This document shows positions 48,224 to 49,842 of a stretch of DNA of 49,842 nucleotides, piece by piece. Numbering within the stretch: position 1 is the stretch's first letter; the number at the start of each line of letters is the position of its first letter. The position numbers and the translations under genes were made by a program. The notes beneath the pieces are model-generated. The model did not search any database. It saw only the letters and a list, made by a program, of their open reading frames with translations, and had not been told where the DNA came from. The stretch is from VBDM01 sp035651815 (GTDB lineage Bacteria > Pseudomonadota > Gammaproteobacteria > Burkholderiales > SG8-39), in contig DASRFB010000007.1 of NCBI GenBank assembly GCA_035651815.1, positions 1 through 49,842 of the forward strand, in the 5' to 3' direction.

Positions 48224-48229
48224 TAGAAT
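48224..48229 (+). promoter_or_regulatory. Possible -10 element before TPR-GT41 gene
   Basis: TAGAAT, within TATAGAAT, lies 23 bp before the TTG start at 48253. No -35 is clear. Confidence 0.35.
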
Positions 48230-48252
48230 CGTGCGCTCGACGCGGATTTCCC

Positions 48253-49842
48253 TTGTCGCCCATCACCGAGAACGCGTTGTCGCATCACCGCGCCGGCAGG
48301 CTCGCCGAAGCGGAGACCCTGTACCTCGCCGCGCTCGATGCGACGCCCGGCGATGCGGAGGTGCTGCGGCTCCTGTCGATCCTGCGGTCGCAGCAGGGGC
48401 GTGCCGACGAGGCGCTCGCGCTCGCGGAGCGCGCGCACCGCGCCGACCCCCGCTCGGCGAAGGCGAACGCGACGCTCGCGTCGGCGCTGCAGGCGGCGGG
48501 CCGGGTCGAGGAGGCGCTTGCGGGATACGAGCGCGCCCTCGCCCTCGATCCGCGGCAGCCGGAGACCCTTTTCAACCGCGGCACCGCGCTGGACGCGATC
48601 GGCCGGCCGGCGGAGGCGCTGGCGAGCTACGACGCGGCGCTCGCGCTCCGCCCGGAGTTCGCGGAGGCGCTCGCGAACCGCGGCAACGCGCTCCAGGCGC
48701 TCGGCAGGATCGACGCCGCGATCGCGAGCTACGACCGCGCGCTCGCGCTGCGGCCGGCGCTGCTCGAGGCACTGAACAACCGCGGGACGGCGCTCCAGGC
48801 GGCGGGGTGCCTGGCGGAGGCGATCGCGAGCTACGAGAATGCGCTCGCGATCCGTCCCGACCTGCCGAACGTGCTGAACAACCTCGGCACGGCGTACCAG
48901 GCGATGGAGCGGCACACCGACGCCGTCGCGGCGTACGATCGCGCGCTCGCGGCCGACCCGGTGAACGTCGATGCGCTCGCGAACCGCGGACACGCCCTGC
49001 ACCTGGTCGGCAGGCACGAGGAGGCCATGGCGAGCGTGGAGAAGGCCGTCTCGGTCGCGCCCGAGAACGTCGCGGCACGCTGGTCGCTGACGATCATCCA
49101 GATCCCGGCCATCTGCGACTCCGAGGCCGACGCGCAGCGCGCCCGGGGCGCCTTCGTCTCGCGGCTCGCGGAGCTGGACGGCTGGCTGGACGCCCGTCGC
49201 GCCGCGGGCGCCGTCGACTGCGTCGGCGATCAGCACCCGTTCCTGCTCGCGTATCAGGATCTGAACGCCCGCGACCTCATGCGCGGCTACGGCGCGCTTT
49301 GCGCGCGCGTCATGGCGGACTGGCAGGCGCGGCAATCGCTTCCCGTCCCCGGGACGGGCCGCGTGCGCGCCGGGCCGATCCGGGTCGGCATCGCGTCCCG
49401 CTTCTTCTACGATCAGTCGGTCTGGACCGCGATCGTGAAGGGCTGGGCGCGGAACCTGGACGCGAGCCGCTTCAAGCTGCACTTCTTTCACCTCGGGCCC
49501 GCGCATGATCGAGAGACCGACTATGCCCGCTCGCGCGCCGCGCGCTTCGAGCAGGGCAAGAGAGGTTTGCGCCAATGGGCCGAGGCCATCCTGGCCGAGC
49601 AGCTCGACGTGCTCATCTATCCCGAGATCGGCATGGACCCCGTAACGATGAAGCTCGCGAGCACGCGGCTCGCGCCGGTGCAGATGACGACCTGGGGGCA
49701 TCCCCTCACTTCCGGCCTGCCGACGCTCGACTACTTTCTCTCCGCGGACGAGATGGAGCCGGCATCGGCGCAGGACCACTACACGGAGCGGCTGGTGCGT
49801 CTGCCCGGCCTGGGCTGCTCGTATTCCCCGCTCGCCGTGGAG
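48253..49842 (+). CDS. TPR protein with GT41 (SPINDLY/OGT-like) domain, 3' end cut
   Basis: The 530 visible codons hold about eight TPR units between residues 5 and 275 (for example EALASYDAALALRPEFAEAL). The start of a GT41 catalytic domain follows: RVGIASRFFYDQSVW, LDVLIYPEIGMDPVTMKLAS and VQMTTWGHPLTSGLPTLDYF. GT41 enzymes add sugars such as GlcNAc to proteins. Bacterial members glycosylate adhesins, flagellins or cytoplasmic proteins. The start is TTG at 48253, the earliest start codon fitting the TPR pattern. The UDP-binding C-terminal half lies beyond the window. Confidence 0.85.
   Translation, partial: MSPITENALSHHRAGRLAEAETLYLAALDATPGDAEVLRLLSILRSQQGRADEALALAERAHRADPRSAKANATLASALQAAGRVEEALAGYERALALDPRQPETLFNRGTALDAIGRPAEALASYDAALALRPEFAEALANRGNALQALGRIDAAIASYDRALALRPALLEALNNRGTALQAAGCLAEAIASYENALAIRPDLPNVLNNLGTAYQAMERHTDAVAAYDRALAADPVNVDALANRGHALHLVGRHEEAMASVEKAVSVAPENVAARWSLTIIQIPAICDSEADAQRARGAFVSRLAELDGWLDARRAAGAVDCVGDQHPFLLAYQDLNARDLMRGYGALCARVMADWQARQSLPVPGTGRVRAGPIRVGIASRFFYDQSVWTAIVKGWARNLDASRFKLHFFHLGPAHDRETDYARSRAARFEQGKRGLRQWAEAILAEQLDVLIYPEIGMDPVTMKLASTRLAPVQMTTWGHPLTSGLPTLDYFLSADEMEPASAQDHYTERLVRLPGLGCSYSPLAVE

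Noticed and set aside
1..49842. tRNA, rRNA or tmRNA genes
   Set aside because: No cloverleaf-like or rRNA-like stretch was recognised on reading; a dedicated scan such as tRNAscan-SE was not possible.

Overview
The window is high-GC, gene-dense DNA from a betaproteobacterium, most likely Burkholderiales or a close relative. The main evidence is five tripartite-tricarboxylate (Bug/TctC) receptors without TctAB membrane partners, a habit typical of that order. Supporting evidence is a secreted short-chain PHA depolymerase, a partial sox cluster, and many acyl-CoA and aromatic-acid enzymes. No rRNA, tRNA, CRISPR array, phage or complete insertion sequence was seen. Both ends cut a gene: a POTRA/BamA-like outer-membrane protein on the left and a TPR-GT41 glycosyltransferase on the right.

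Layout. 1-10.7 kb is mixed housekeeping and catabolism: Bug receptors, an ALDH-comB pair, PHA depolymerase, thioesterase, quinone reductase, and an RDD-SDR pair. 10.7-19.2 kb is an acyl-CoA catabolic block. Thiolase, SDR, thioesterase, amidohydrolase, solute-binding protein and MFS transporter run on the minus strand, divergent from an acyl-CoA synthetase and an enoyl-CoA hydratase. A small hicBA toxin-antitoxin pair follows. 19.7-25.3 kb carries an SDR and a tightly coupled unit of a Tat-exported molybdenum hydroxylase (2Fe-2S and Moco subunits) with soxX, soxY, soxZ and soxA. There is no soxB or soxCD. SoxY has an unusual C-terminus, and a triplicated 23-bp unit at the soxX/soxY junction makes two 8-codon minicistrons.

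29-34 kb holds the most novel-looking locus. A DUF6502 putative regulator, a DUF5666 secreted protein and a beta-barrel protein are divergent from two paralogous secreted proteins. Three of the secreted proteins end in Arg/Glu/Pro-rich tails and a final His. The divergent promoter region has two copies of a 17-bp palindrome centred 31 bp apart, one over the minus-strand -10 and one in the spacer of a near-consensus plus-strand promoter. A long hairpin-rich leader follows.

37.1-38.6 kb is a lower-GC accessory segment with a frameshifted gene remnant, an integron attC site and small membrane-protein genes that look like gene cassettes. No integrase is present in the window. 39-48 kb returns to catabolism: nitronate monooxygenase, aldo/keto reductase, PsiE, an hpaH-rraA-hpaI type aromatic lower pathway interrupted by a palindromic repeat, an IlvD/Edd sugar-acid dehydratase and another Bug receptor.

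All functions are read from motifs and family knowledge. No database search was run.
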